A stretch of DNA of 64,000 nt from Chryseobacterium echinoideorum (lineage in GTDB: Bacteria > Bacteroidota > Bacteroidia > Flavobacteriales > Weeksellaceae): assembly GCF_007474535.1 (NCBI RefSeq), contig NZ_VKNW01000003.1, positions 331,937 to 395,936 on the forward strand, in the 5' to 3' direction. Under the pieces are notes generated by a model. It saw only the letters and a list, made by a program, of their open reading frames with translations, did no database searches and was not told the origin of the DNA. Positions 15,621 through 25,441 of this stretch are shown piece by piece (position 1 is the first letter of the stretch; each line of letters begins with the position of its first letter). The position numbers and the translations under genes are program-made.

Positions 15621-16523
15621 TCAAACAATTAAATCTTCCCAATTAAAAATAGTGGTAAAACCTTTGCCCCAAAAATAGTTCTTATAACCTCTAAATTTTG
15701 TACTTATTACAAAATCTCCTCCCCAAGCACCTAAACTTTTGATAAAAACCGGACAATCTGTAAAAAACCTCGACTTAACTGTCGGAATTTCAATAAAATC
15801 TGATATTTTTTGCTCATGTATCATCATTAATTGAGAAAAATTTTCCAATTCGTTACATAATAAAATTTTTCTTGTAAGATCAGAAAATTCATCAACCAAA
15901 AATTTTGATCTTTTTTTTGATTGATAAAGATGAATTCCTTCACGGCTATCCTGCTTCTGATTAAGATGTATAAAGATGAGTTCATTTTTAAACTCAGGAC
16001 TGTAAACAATCTTTTCAAAATGAATATTGGGTTTATTCTGAAAAAGCACTGCGGAATTTGAATGAGCGACCGCAATATCATAACCGCTTCCGCCTAGACT
16101 GACATGATTTAATTTAAAAGGATCTATTCCCGACCATTCTGCAAGATTATTCATCAGTGTTGAACTGCTTCCTAATCCGTAATCAGACGGAAATTGAAGA
16201 TTTGTTTTTAGAAAATAAGTTTGGGAATTTTTAAACTTTGTTTCAGAAAGTTTCTGAACATTTCTGAGAGTTTTTAGAACAAACTCAGCACTTGAAGAGA
16301 TATTGGTTTGTAAAATCTGCCAATTATTATAGTCAATTTTGACTTGTAACCATAATTTATCTTGATGATACGCTTCCCAGAAAATCATTGATTTTCCATC
16401 TGCTTTTTCTTCAAAAAAAAACTCTTGTCCCAGCTTTGTGGGTACAGCCAGAACAAGAGCTCCATCTACAGCGAAATATTCTGAAGTAAGCATTAGCTTT
16501 CCTGATGAATATAGCTCGCCCAT
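15621..16523 (-). CDS. GHMP kinase-family protein (GYDIA type)
   Basis: A 300-residue small-molecule kinase-like protein. It begins SSGKLMLTSEYFAVDGALVLA, as in mevalonate and phosphomevalonate kinases, has the glycine-serine ATP loop DYGLGSSSTLMNNLAEW near residue 115, and carries GSGYDIAVAH near residue 145 in the position of the family's catalytic region. Proteins of this GYDIA group in Flavobacteria accompany the mevalonate pathway for isoprenoids, so a role in mevalonate phosphorylation is plausible but not certain. The gene follows fabD by 9 nt on the same strand and probably shares its transcript. Confidence 0.8.
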   Translation of the reverse strand: MGELYSSGKLMLTSEYFAVDGALVLAVPTKLGQEFFFEEKADGKSMIFWEAYHQDKLWLQVKIDYNNWQILQTNISSSAEFVLKTLRNVQKLSETKFKNSQTYFLKTNLQFPSDYGLGSSSTLMNNLAEWSGIDPFKLNHVSLGGSGYDIAVAHSNSAVLFQNKPNIHFEKIVYSPEFKNELIFIHLNQKQDSREGIHLYQSKKRSKFLVDEFSDLTRKILLCNELENFSQLMMIHEQKISDFIEIPTVKSRFFTDCPVFIKSLGAWGGDFVISTKFRGYKNYFWGKGFTTIFNWEDLIV

Positions 16524-16532
16524 GATAATATT

Positions 16533-17408
16533 TTATACGGCAGAAGCTGTCATTGCTTCGCTGTCAATTTTTTTAATGAGTCCCTGAAGAGTTTTTCCTG
16601 GTCCTACTTCCACAAAATTAGTAGCACCATCTTTGATCATATTCTGTACAGACTGTGTCCATTTTACAGGACCTGTTAATTGTGCAATAAGATTATTTTT
16701 AATCTGATCCGGATCTGTAACTGCCGTGGTAGTAATATTCTGGTAAACAGGAATAGTAGGTTTTCTAAACCTGGTGTTTTCAATTGCTGTCGCCAGTCTT
16801 TCTTGTGCCGGCCGCATCAGAGGAGAGTGAAAAGCGCCATTTACCGGTAAAAGTAATGCCCTTTTAGCCCCTGCTTCTTTCAGCTTTACACAAGCTTCTT
16901 CTACTGCTGCTGTTTCTCCAGAAATCACAAGCTGTCCCGGGCAATTGTAATTTGCAGGAACAACTATTCCGCTGATTGAAGCACAGATTTCTTCAACTTT
17001 AGCATCATCAAGACCTAAAATTGCAGCCATAGAACTTGGGTTTGCATCACAGGCTTCCTGCATTGCTTTAGCTCTTTCTGAAACCAGCTTCAGCCCATCA
17101 TCAAAAGATAGAACACCATTGGCAACCAATGCTGAAAATTCTCCTAGAGAATGTCCCGCAACCATTTCTGCACCTAAGCCATTAACAGCCTTTAGAGCAG
17201 CGACAGAATGTATAAATATTGAGGGTTGAGTAACCTCAGTTTTTTTAAGATCTTCATCGGTTCCACTAAACATAAGCGAAAGAATATCAAAACCTAAAAT
17301 TTCATTGGCAGATTCCATCAAATCTTTAATGTCTTTGCGAGAATCATACAGTTCTTTCCCCATTCCCACATACTGTGACCCCTGCCCAGGAAATACAAGT
17401 GCTTTCAT
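16533..17408 (-). CDS. fabD: Malonyl-CoA-acyl carrier protein transacylase
   Basis: Transfers malonyl groups from CoA to acyl carrier protein for fatty-acid elongation. The 291-residue protein has the N-terminal oxyanion motif FPGQGSQYVGMG, the nucleophile elbow GHSLGEFSA with the active Ser at about residue 87, and the catalytic His in NGAFHSPLM near residue 195. The C-terminus has FVEVGPGKTLQGLIKKI as expected. A strong promoter (17430-17461) lies directly upstream inside the end of the LysM gene. It is translated just ahead of the GHMP-type gene. Confidence 0.97.
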   Translation of the reverse strand: MKALVFPGQGSQYVGMGKELYDSRKDIKDLMESANEILGFDILSLMFSGTDEDLKKTEVTQPSIFIHSVAALKAVNGLGAEMVAGHSLGEFSALVANGVLSFDDGLKLVSERAKAMQEACDANPSSMAAILGLDDAKVEEICASISGIVVPANYNCPGQLVISGETAAVEEACVKLKEAGAKRALLLPVNGAFHSPLMRPAQERLATAIENTRFRKPTIPVYQNITTTAVTDPDQIKNNLIAQLTGPVKWTQSVQNMIKDGATNFVEVGPGKTLQGLIKKIDSEAMTASAV

Positions 17409-17429
17409 TTATTAATTTAAAAATTAGTA

Positions 17430-17461
17430 CAAATATAATATTTAAGAAAAATACGTCCAAA
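17430..17461 (-). promoter_or_regulatory. fabD promoter
   Basis: On the minus strand TTTG (17461-17458), 20 nt spacing and TATATTTG (17437-17430) fit the Bacteroidota promoter in sequence and spacing. The box ends 21 nt before the fabD ATG. Confidence 0.75.
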
Positions 17462-19186
17462 CTATGGAACAAGTCTTATGATACGGAAACCTTTGTTGAT
17501 GTAAGCACCATTAGATTTTGTTCTCACAAATTCAAATTTTGTGGCAAGCTGTGTCTGTACTTTATTGATCTGCTTAAAGATTTCTCCTTTTTTGTTTTCT
17601 CTAGTCAGCATATCATTTACGATATCAAAGCCAATAATTGCATATTTACCGGGAGTTTTACAGTATTTTTCTCTGTAAGCTGCTAAAATTTCTTTTTCAA
17701 ATCTTCCATCAGTATCAATTTTTCTATCCATCAGATAAACCAAATTTACCTGGCTCAACTCATCGACTTTTTTATCAAAACTAGAAACAGAATACATACT
17801 GAATGCTTTTATACCAGAGACTTCTTTAGAAAGAGCAATCATTTTATTCGAGAAAGCCTCTCCCACGTTTTCATTATCATTTGCCAATATGGCAATGACC
17901 GGCGCAGACTGCCCCGTCATCATATTCTTATCTAACTGTATATCTGCGGCAGAGTTTACAATAATAACATTTGGATTTTTGAGATTCTTTTCCAGAGCTG
18001 ATTTCAAATAATTAGCATTATCTTTTTTAGCATCTGCTACAATATATATTTTCTGATCAGAATATGCAGCCTTTACTTCTTCAGCTATTTTGTCTGCATA
18101 AGTTTGGTCTGTAGTTTCCAGAATAATAAGATTGCTGTATCCATATAACTCTGCAGAATTGGCAAAAGGTGCCACAACAGGTATTTTCTGAGTTTTAGTA
18201 AAATCTAAAAGATCAATAACATTCGACTTGAAAAACGGACCGATTATTAAATCTGTATTATTTGGATTAATTTGAGAAAGAGAACTCTTAAAAGAAGCTT
18301 CATTCCCCGAATCCACAATCTTGATATCTAATTTCTGACCTCCTGAAGCGTTTCTTTCTATTGCTAATCTGGCTCCTGTAAGAAAATCAACAGACATTGA
18401 ACGATACTGTGTTTCGTTGGTGCTATATCCAAAAGGCAGCATCAAAACAACACTTAAAGCATCACCGTTTTTCTTTACATAAGCCGGATCCAGTTTTCTT
18501 ATCTTCAAAATCATTCCGGTCTTTAGTCCTTTAGATAAATCCGGATTGAGCGCAATAAGCTCGTCAATAGAAATACCAAATTTATTCACAATAGAAAAAA
18601 CAGTATCTCCTTGTTCTACAGTATATGTTGCATATTCATCCTGAGAAGAATCATTAGATAAAGCAGAAGATTTTTGGTTATCCGAATCTATTTTAGATTT
18701 ACTGTTGGTAACACTAGCTGATGCAGCATCTATGGGTGTTGCTGATGCAATGACGGATGAACCGCCATATTTTTTTATATTATCAAGAGGAAGCGTAATT
18801 TCGTCACCAATTTTCATGTGAGAATCCAATTCAGGATTCAATTTTCTTAATTCGGCTTCTGAAATTTTATATTGTTTGGTAATTCCGTAAATAGTCTGTT
18901 TAGGCTGAAGAATAATTTTCGCCAGCTGACTGTTTTTATATGAACCTGCAGAAATTCCCGAAGCTGTACTGCCACTTGGTTTCACCACAAGAATGTCACC
19001 GATAGCAATTTTTCCGTCTTTAGATTTCGGATTAAGTTTCAGCAATTCATCCACTGTAAGACCATATTTTTTAGAAATATTGTAGGGAGTGTCGCCTTTT
19101 ACAACCGTATGAGTTTTCTGTGCAGACATACTCAGAAACATACATAAACCAGATAGTACAAAAAACCTCTTTATCATATTTGACAT
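17462..19186 (-). CDS. LysM-repeat protein with periplasmic-binding-like domain
   Basis: A 574-residue exported protein: signal peptide (IKRFFVLSGLCMFLSMSAQ), three LysM peptidoglycan-binding repeats (TVVKGDTPYNISKKYG near residue 27, QPKQTIYGITKQYK near 95, VEQGDTVFSIVNKFG near 190), and a C-terminal domain of about 330 residues that resembles type I periplasmic binding proteins of the amino-acid transporter/LpoA kind (VVLMLPFG, LIIGPFF, IPVVAPFANS). It is likely bound to the cell wall and may regulate wall enzymes. The first Met is at 19186 and a second, MIKRFF, at 19177. An exact promoter box sits 9 nt upstream of the first. Confidence 0.85.
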   Translation of the reverse strand: MSNMIKRFFVLSGLCMFLSMSAQKTHTVVKGDTPYNISKKYGLTVDELLKLNPKSKDGKIAIGDILVVKPSGSTASGISAGSYKNSQLAKIILQPKQTIYGITKQYKISEAELRKLNPELDSHMKIGDEITLPLDNIKKYGGSSVIASATPIDAASASVTNSKSKIDSDNQKSSALSNDSSQDEYATYTVEQGDTVFSIVNKFGISIDELIALNPDLSKGLKTGMILKIRKLDPAYVKKNGDALSVVLMLPFGYSTNETQYRSMSVDFLTGARLAIERNASGGQKLDIKIVDSGNEASFKSSLSQINPNNTDLIIGPFFKSNVIDLLDFTKTQKIPVVAPFANSAELYGYSNLIILETTDQTYADKIAEEVKAAYSDQKIYIVADAKKDNANYLKSALEKNLKNPNVIIVNSAADIQLDKNMMTGQSAPVIAILANDNENVGEAFSNKMIALSKEVSGIKAFSMYSVSSFDKKVDELSQVNLVYLMDRKIDTDGRFEKEILAAYREKYCKTPGKYAIIGFDIVNDMLTRENKKGEIFKQINKVQTQLATKFEFVRTKSNGAYINKGFRIIRLVP

Positions 19187-19195
19187 TATAGTTTA

Positions 19196-19203
19196 CAAAA
19201 ATA
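19196..19203 (-). promoter_or_regulatory. Promoter -7 box of the LysM gene
   Basis: TATTTTTG on the minus strand is an exact TAnnTTTG box. It ends 9 nt before the first ATG (19186) and 18 nt before the second (19177), so a start at 19177 may be the better choice if a normal leader is needed. Confidence 0.5.
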
Positions 19204-19214
19204 CTTCTTTAAAA

Positions 19215-20798
19215 TTAAATGGCAACTATTATTAGATTTGAATCTTCAACAGACATTTCTTCCAGACAAAATTCTACCCACTGATTACCAAAATCTGAAT
19301 AAAACACACTGAAATTATAAATTCTTTCCTGCCATGATTTAGCAGGATGTATGTCTAAAAAAAGTTTTTCAAGACGTTCTAAAAGTTCCTTTTGTTTTAT
19401 TTTCTCTGCTTTTAATAGTCTTTTTCTCATTCTTCCGAAAGATTTCAGCTGCCGGGTTTCTTCGGCTTTCACTAAATTTCCAAAAGATTTTTCTGTAAGC
19501 TGTGCTGAATTTTTTAACTCAGCAAAGTGTTGTCGAAGTTCTTCCTCTTTACTTTGAAGCAAATCCTGAATTTCGTTACCAAATAATATCTTTTCATTCG
19601 TAAGTTTGGTAAAATTACCAAAAAAGTCTTCAATACTGAGATGAAGTTTTTCTATCTTGTCCAATTTTTTTTCTGACAAAAAAAGCATTGAATTTCTGGG
19701 TATTAAAATCGGAAAAGGTAAGTTGATCTCAGAAAAATAATCTTTTAATTCCAGCCAATACATTATTTCAGCATTTCCTCCGATATAAGCCAGATTGGGA
19801 AGAATATTTTCCTGATATACCGGTCTCATAAGCGCATTGGGACTGAACTTTTCGGGATGCTTTTCAAGTTCAGAAATAAGATCTTTTTTGCTGAATTTTA
19901 TATCTTTATCAACAATAAAATATTCTGTTCCGTCATAATCAATCCTATTTCGTGTTTCAGTAAAATAAAATAAATTGATATTACGGGGATTTACCTGAAC
20001 TTTTCCGTACTTTTCTGTAAGGAAATCTACTTTTTCTTTGGATGCTTTTTCAAGGCTGAAATGGGTAAGTTCGTTCTTAAAAATATCAACCATCTGTTTT
20101 TTCAGCTCTTTTGAATCGCCATCCACAATTAGCAGTCCAAATTCAGAAAAAAGCCTTTGAACTAAAGTCTGAATAGACTTCGTTAAAGTATTTCCCGTTT
20201 TATAAGCTTCTTTCAGCATCAAAATCAATTCAGTTCCGAAAATGGTGTCTTTAAATTCCTTTTCGAATTCAGAAATAAAAAAAACATCATTTATTTTTAT
20301 CTTTCCTACAGCTCCGCCACTTTTTTCATTGATTTCGTAGAAACCGTTTTCAGTTTTAAAATGATTAATCTCATCAAAATCATGATCTTCCGATGCCATC
20401 CAATAGAGAGGAACAAAATTAAAATCCGGAAATTTATCTTTCAAATAAACGCAGGTTTTGATGGTCTGCAAAATTTTATAAATGAAAAATACAGGACCTG
20501 AAAAAAGATTGAGTTGGTGTCCTGTAGTGATTGTAAAAGTATTGTTTAATGTAAGCTTTTCTAAATTCTCTGTTTGTTTTGCTGAAAATTTGTACTCCGA
20601 AAGCTGCTGCCCAATTGTTTCTGCAAGAATCTGTCTTTTCTTTTCAGAAAAATTTTGCTTTATTTTAATTTGTTCGGCGAAATTTTCTTTTGAAAAGGTA
20701 ACATTTTCAAAACCATCAATATTTTTACTCAAAAAATCTTTGATCAGTTGGGGAATACTTTCTATATCGCTGAATGCTATTTTTTTTACTGTTCTCAA
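19215..20798 (-). CDS. bshC: Bacillithiol synthase, cysteine-adding enzyme
   Basis: Adds cysteine to glucosaminyl-malate to complete bacillithiol, the low-molecular-weight thiol used by Firmicutes and many Bacteroidota. The 527-residue length and motifs agree with the family: TITTGHQLNLFSGPVFFIYKI near residue 92 (nucleotide-like site), FVPLYWMASEDHDFDEI near residue 130, and GGNAEIMYWLELK near residue 335, followed by a long coiled coil (about 390-470) and the C-terminal FLEEM-type end. The gene lies 14 nt after the porin gene on the same strand, so it is probably co-transcribed. No other bsh genes are in the window. Confidence 0.93.
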   Translation of the reverse strand: MRTVKKIAFSDIESIPQLIKDFLSKNIDGFENVTFSKENFAEQIKIKQNFSEKKRQILAETIGQQLSEYKFSAKQTENLEKLTLNNTFTITTGHQLNLFSGPVFFIYKILQTIKTCVYLKDKFPDFNFVPLYWMASEDHDFDEINHFKTENGFYEINEKSGGAVGKIKINDVFFISEFEKEFKDTIFGTELILMLKEAYKTGNTLTKSIQTLVQRLFSEFGLLIVDGDSKELKKQMVDIFKNELTHFSLEKASKEKVDFLTEKYGKVQVNPRNINLFYFTETRNRIDYDGTEYFIVDKDIKFSKKDLISELEKHPEKFSPNALMRPVYQENILPNLAYIGGNAEIMYWLELKDYFSEINLPFPILIPRNSMLFLSEKKLDKIEKLHLSIEDFFGNFTKLTNEKILFGNEIQDLLQSKEEELRQHFAELKNSAQLTEKSFGNLVKAEETRQLKSFGRMRKRLLKAEKIKQKELLERLEKLFLDIHPAKSWQERIYNFSVFYSDFGNQWVEFCLEEMSVEDSNLIIVAI

Positions 20799-20812
20799 CT
20801 TTCACTGATTTT

Positions 20813-22753
20813 TTAGTTGAACAAATACCACACTATACCAATGTTTAATCTGAAATCATATACAGGGTAATGTGGAAATGCGTACGCTTTGTTGTGAGAA
20901 ATCAAAGTTCCTATCTGCTGACCTTCTATGAAGAAAAACATTTTTTTTACTTTCATATTAAAATATAGATCGGCGATTGGCTGTCCGCCAATAGAGAAAG
21001 AGTCATTCCCAGGCAAAATATATTCATTAAGAATAGGAAAATATTCTCTTGATGCAAATTTTGAAAAGTAATACACTTTTAAACCTGTCTGAATTTCCGC
21101 AGCATTTTTAAATGCTTTAGACTGAAAGAAAAAATTGGCTCTTCCGATTATTGATGGCATCGGAAGCAATTCTTTATTAGTAAGTGCATTCTGAAACTGA
21201 ACTCTCGTATTCAGATGGAATTTACCGTATGAAAATGTAGCATCACCACCAATCTGAGAAATATTTAAGGAGTTATTGCTTTGCTTGGGCTGTGCATCCG
21301 CACTGAAATAAGTATAGTTATCTATTCTGAAATAATTAGCAAATAATTGAGACTGAAACCATTTTAAATTAACACTTCCTCCTACTTCTGTCACCGATTG
21401 ATTTTTTGCATCTTCTAGGAAATAATTGAATCCTCGGTAAATTGAAGTATTTGCTAAATAGTTGAATGACGGATATGCACTTTGGAAATTAATTTTTGCG
21501 TCAACAAAATAATCCTTGATTGGTTCAAACTTTACATTATTGGTTGATTTAATATAACTGCCAAACTTACTTCCGTTTGAAAATTCGAGAAAAGATTTTA
21601 ATTGGAATTTCTCAAATAATTTTATCTGGATATTTCCTACTGCACCCAATCTGCTTTCTTTAATTTCAGAAGGTATATTTAAAGAGGGTAAAACATTTTC
21701 TGTAATCCCAAATTTTAAATTTTGATATCTTACTCCTGCATCTAGCTTAAAACGCTCATTATCGAAAACCAGACTCACTGTATTGCTTAAATTGTTTGAA
21801 TATTTTTTTGTAGAAAGTGGAAATCCGCCAATAATATCTGTAGGCAATTCAAACCAATAATTCTCTACCGCGTTTTGATCGTAGTAGTATTTATTTCCTT
21901 GGTTAAATATTGTGTGTCTGATTCTAAATGGAAATTTTTCACTATTAAAAGGCGTAAACTGATGACTCAAATAATATCGTCGATATGAAAACTGTGAACT
22001 TGATGACTGCAAATTGACCTGTGCATTTTGTCTGTTTCTAAATTGTCTTTCTCCAGATAAAAAAAGATCGTCATCAATTATTCCTCCATTTTCCTGATTA
22101 TTAACATTCTGATGAAGGTAATGGGCAAATAATTCATAATTTCCTTTCTTAGAGGTATAATGACCAGAAAACAAAGTATTATTATTGGCTGCCAAAGAAT
22201 TTCTATAGAAACCTTGCGAACGAAGTCCCATATAATCCAGTGAAAAATTAAATTGCTTTCCAATATTCTGAGTGTAGGTAGACTGCAATGCAGCGCCGTT
22301 TCTCATCGCTGTATGATAAATAAATGTTGCTGTCGGGGTTTTAACATCATAATATTTTACATCATTGATCCCAATAATCCCGTACGATTTATTAGCAGGT
22401 AAAAGAGAAAGATTCTGCTCAGGATTTACTTCGTAAGATAATGGATTGAAGCCGGCTCCGATATTGGCAAACTGCACTCTTCCAAAATTATCTCTATTGT
22501 TATACTGTGAAAAAATATAGGTTTTATTAAACGTCATGACCGTATCAAAGATCTTCTTTTCAGAAAACTGTGTTTGATATTGGTAATCATTAATCGTCGG
22601 TTTAAAGATTTTCAATGAGTCTTTGTTACCCGAATCTACGACTAAGGTATCAGACATTTTTTTTTCAAGTCTGTTTGAATCTGTTTTATTCCTTATAACT
22701 TGTGCATTAGCAGAAAGACTAAGGAAAAATATAATGAGAAATAAGTATTTCAT
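20813..22753 (-). CDS. Putative outer-membrane porin
   Basis: A 646-residue exported beta-barrel protein. The signal peptide is MKYLFLIIFFLSLSANAQ, counted from ATG 22753; a longer frame to 22774 would overlap the promoter box. The mature part has an N-terminal region (KIFDTVMTFNKTYIFSQYNNRDNFG) and then many alternating amphipathic strands, ending in VWYLFN. It matches the general form of the Bacteroidota 'putative porin' family. The substrate is unknown. It is followed closely by bshC and preceded by an exact promoter box at 22772. Confidence 0.85.
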   Translation of the reverse strand: MKYLFLIIFFLSLSANAQVIRNKTDSNRLEKKMSDTLVVDSGNKDSLKIFKPTINDYQYQTQFSEKKIFDTVMTFNKTYIFSQYNNRDNFGRVQFANIGAGFNPLSYEVNPEQNLSLLPANKSYGIIGINDVKYYDVKTPTATFIYHTAMRNGAALQSTYTQNIGKQFNFSLDYMGLRSQGFYRNSLAANNNTLFSGHYTSKKGNYELFAHYLHQNVNNQENGGIIDDDLFLSGERQFRNRQNAQVNLQSSSSQFSYRRYYLSHQFTPFNSEKFPFRIRHTIFNQGNKYYYDQNAVENYWFELPTDIIGGFPLSTKKYSNNLSNTVSLVFDNERFKLDAGVRYQNLKFGITENVLPSLNIPSEIKESRLGAVGNIQIKLFEKFQLKSFLEFSNGSKFGSYIKSTNNVKFEPIKDYFVDAKINFQSAYPSFNYLANTSIYRGFNYFLEDAKNQSVTEVGGSVNLKWFQSQLFANYFRIDNYTYFSADAQPKQSNNSLNISQIGGDATFSYGKFHLNTRVQFQNALTNKELLPMPSIIGRANFFFQSKAFKNAAEIQTGLKVYYFSKFASREYFPILNEYILPGNDSFSIGGQPIADLYFNMKVKKMFFFIEGQQIGTLISHNKAYAFPHYPVYDFRLNIGIVWYLFN

Positions 22754-22771
22754 GAATCTTTTTTGTAAAGG

Positions 22772-22779
22772 CAAAAATA
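22772..22779 (-). promoter_or_regulatory. Promoter -7 box of porin-bshC
   Basis: TATTTTTG on the minus strand, ending 18 nt before the porin ATG at 22753. No clear -33 TTTG is seen. Confidence 0.5.
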
Positions 22780-22961
22780 AGAAATAAATATGGTTAGGTA
22801 TTAAGAAAGTATATTACAGACAAATAAATTGAATAATTAAATTGTATTACCATATCTATATAAAGCATCTGTTTAAAATTTTGTTTTTAAAAACAAAATA
22901 GGATAAGTAAAACTAACAGGTTCTCAATACTAAACACACAAATTACTAGAGTGAATTACAA

Positions 22962-22998
22962 AAAAATCCGCCTCAAAGTTATGAGACGGATTCTTAAA
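22962..22998 (-). terminator. Terminator of the second Sus operon
   Basis: On the minus strand ATCCGTCTCA and TGAGGCGGAT pair over 10 bp (one G-T) around a short loop, then seven T residues follow. It lies about 50 nt after the stop of the last operon gene (23047). The rest of 22780-23046 holds no visible gene. Confidence 0.85.
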
Positions 22999-23046
22999 TT
23001 GATTATTTGGAAGTTATTAATCCTTTATTAATTTAAACTAAACATA

Positions 23047-23856
23047 TTAATAACCTGTGAAAACATCGTCATAAGATGTCTTTCCTCCAGAAGTGTAAGT
23101 TGCACCTGTTGGTGTACCATAAGATAGTCTTAGAATCATTTTTTTATTACAAAAAGCTATACTTCCTTTTGTACCATCAACAGCTGGTTTAATCATGATC
23201 ATTCCATTTGCACCATTTACATATCCAGTTTGTTGAGGAGTAGTTGGCAATGAAGCCTCTCCAGTTAATGGATTAAAATTAACAACAATATCAAAACCAG
23301 TTTCTATATAATCTTTTAAAATAAGTGTATTTGGAGAAGACCCAAGTGTTATTTGAGTGTCATATGTTCCAAATAAAACATTTTTAACAGAAAATATTCC
23401 TGGGAAAGTTGATGCCGGGCAAACTAAATCAAATGCAACTTCAACTTCTCTATTAAATGTTGCTAGAGGTAAAGAAGCAGATTTAATTGTGAAGTAAGCT
23501 TTTTTACCAGACTTTGCTGCAGCTTCTTTAACATTTATTTTAAAATCTCCAATAGATGTTCCAGCTTTTAAGACGTCAGTTCCCTCAACAATGGTAAAAT
23601 CAGTTCCTAAAACGGCTGTAGATTTAGAAGAGTTAAATACTATTTCTACAGTATTATCAGAATCTACTGATTTTGTTACACCATAAGTAATTACATTGTC
23701 AGAACTACCCGTATTCAAAGTAACTAATGCTTTTTGCGAAGTTGTATTAAAATGTAATTCACTATCGCCCTCTGTAAAAGGTTGCTCTGCTTCGCATGAC
23801 AAATTTAAACTACATATTGCTATGCCTAAAAATAATGTATTCAGAATTTTTTTCAT
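23047..23856 (-). CDS. Surface lipoprotein of Sus operon 2
   Basis: A 269-residue lipoprotein with the leader MKKILNTLFLGIAICSLNLSC, then EAEQPFTEGDSELHF. The central part (residues about 35-140) has beta-strand pairs like a Calx-beta or DUF4843-type domain (NTVEIVFNSSKSTAVLGTDF, and VAFDLVC). The C-terminal half resembles a small beta-sandwich. It is 23 nt after the SusD gene and ends the operon. It is probably exposed on the surface together with SusD; the ligand is unknown. Confidence 0.7.
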   Translation of the reverse strand: MKKILNTLFLGIAICSLNLSCEAEQPFTEGDSELHFNTTSQKALVTLNTGSSDNVITYGVTKSVDSDNTVEIVFNSSKSTAVLGTDFTIVEGTDVLKAGTSIGDFKINVKEAAAKSGKKAYFTIKSASLPLATFNREVEVAFDLVCPASTFPGIFSVKNVLFGTYDTQITLGSSPNTLILKDYIETGFDIVVNFNPLTGEASLPTTPQQTGYVNGANGMIMIKPAVDGTKGSIAFCNKKMILRLSYGTPTGATYTSGGKTSYDDVFTGY

Positions 23857-23879
23857 AAGAAAAACTTTAATATTAAAAA

Positions 23880-25424
23880 TTAATAACCTGGATTTTGCTG
23901 AATCGCAGAGTTAACTTTAGTCTCAATAGTAGGAATTGGCAATGCCCACTTATAGCTATTTAATGGTAAATTTGAAGGATTTGCCGCAGGATAATTAGCC
24001 GTTGACGATTGATAATCTGCTGGATGTCTATCTATACCAGAATTAGCTAAAGTACCTAATCTTTTTATATCAATAAACCTATAACCCTCGAAAGCAAATT
24101 CGATTCTTCTTTCATCTAATATTGCTTTCCAAGCCTCAGTAACAGTTGCATAAGTAGGAAGTACTTGTGGAGAAATAAATCTGTTATCTCTTAAAGCTTT
24201 GATCGCAGTAGCAACACCTACTAAATCATTTGAATTAGCTCGAGCTTCTGCTTTGATTAAATACATTTCAGATAAACGCATTATTTTAATATCGTTATTA
24301 TTTGCATTAGATGCTGTACTCGCCCAAGGAGTACCATTTAAAGTTAATGTACCACCATGTTTATTTAATAGTAGTCTATCTGAAGATCTAACATTTGAAG
24401 ATGTTGCATAGTTAGGATCTATAATTGAATTAGGATGCACCAGAGTTCTGTAACGAGTGTCGTTTAGGTCCAACTTATTATATAATGCTCTACTTAATTC
24501 AAAGAAAGGTGCACCAGCAACAGATGGTGATCCATTGTACCAAGCATTATGTAGATTGCTAGCTTGTGCATTTTGCGTAGCTAGTCTTTTAAACTTAAAT
24601 ATTACTTCAGTGTTAATACTATTTGATTCTGTAAGAAAAACACTCGGATAATTATTATAATTAGCAAGTACTAAACCAGAATTATTAATGACAGTATTAG
24701 CCCAAGTTTCAGCATCAGAATAATCTCCAGCATAAGCATAAGCTCTAGCTTTTAATCCTTGAGCAAAAAACTTATTAGCATAAATATTTGAAAAAAGATT
24801 ACTTGTCAAGCCGTCAAATAATGTAATTGCAGTAGTCAGATCACTTTGAATTAAGCTATAGAACTGTGCATTAGTATTTCTAGGAAAATCGTTATCGTCT
24901 ACAACAAAAACTCTATCAGCCAAAATTCCTGCTAATGCATTGGGATTTTTCATATCCGTTGTAAAATACGAAAGAATTGTTAAGTGACAATAAGCCCTTA
25001 GAGTAAGTGCCTCAGCTTTAATCTTATTAATTTTATTTTTTTCTACAGCGGTTGTAGAAGGTAATTTATCTGCTAGAATAAGTATTCGATTGATTCTAGC
25101 TAAATTTGCATAATTATTAGCCCAAATACTCTCTGGACCATTAGAAAGAGGATTAAGAAAGAATACATAATCATCATTTAGACCTTGACCTCCATTATCA
25201 AAGGCTATGCTCGCTTCATCAGTAAAAACTGACACAAATGCTGATTGACTACGACTAGTTAATCCAGTATAAGTTGTATTTAAAAATAGTTGTAGTTCAT
25301 CTGCGTTTTGGATAGCAGTCTCTTCTACCAAGGCACCTGGTGCGTAAGTCTCCATTAGTTCTTCGCTGCAAGAAATGAAGCTTAAGCTAAAAACTGCAGC
25401 AGTAATATATAATATCTTTTTCAT
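23880..25424 (-). CDS. SusD/RagB-family nutrient-binding lipoprotein
   Basis: A 514-residue SusD-like protein of the RagB/SusD main family. The leader MKKILYITAAVFSLSFISC ends in the lipidated Cys. TPR helices include IKAEALTLRAYCHLTILSYF near residue 135 and the conserved late block LDERRIEFAFEGYRFIDIKRLG, which packs against SusC. The C-terminus ends ALPIPTIETKVNSAIQQNPGY, the classic SusD ending (…IP..E...NP.L/Y). It lies 17 nt after its SusC partner. Confidence 0.95.
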   Translation of the reverse strand: MKKILYITAAVFSLSFISCSEELMETYAPGALVEETAIQNADELQLFLNTTYTGLTSRSQSAFVSVFTDEASIAFDNGGQGLNDDYVFFLNPLSNGPESIWANNYANLARINRILILADKLPSTTAVEKNKINKIKAEALTLRAYCHLTILSYFTTDMKNPNALAGILADRVFVVDDNDFPRNTNAQFYSLIQSDLTTAITLFDGLTSNLFSNIYANKFFAQGLKARAYAYAGDYSDAETWANTVINNSGLVLANYNNYPSVFLTESNSINTEVIFKFKRLATQNAQASNLHNAWYNGSPSVAGAPFFELSRALYNKLDLNDTRYRTLVHPNSIIDPNYATSSNVRSSDRLLLNKHGGTLTLNGTPWASTASNANNNDIKIMRLSEMYLIKAEARANSNDLVGVATAIKALRDNRFISPQVLPTYATVTEAWKAILDERRIEFAFEGYRFIDIKRLGTLANSGIDRHPADYQSSTANYPAANPSNLPLNSYKWALPIPTIETKVNSAIQQNPGY

Positions 25425-25441
25425 TAGTTAAATTTTAAGTA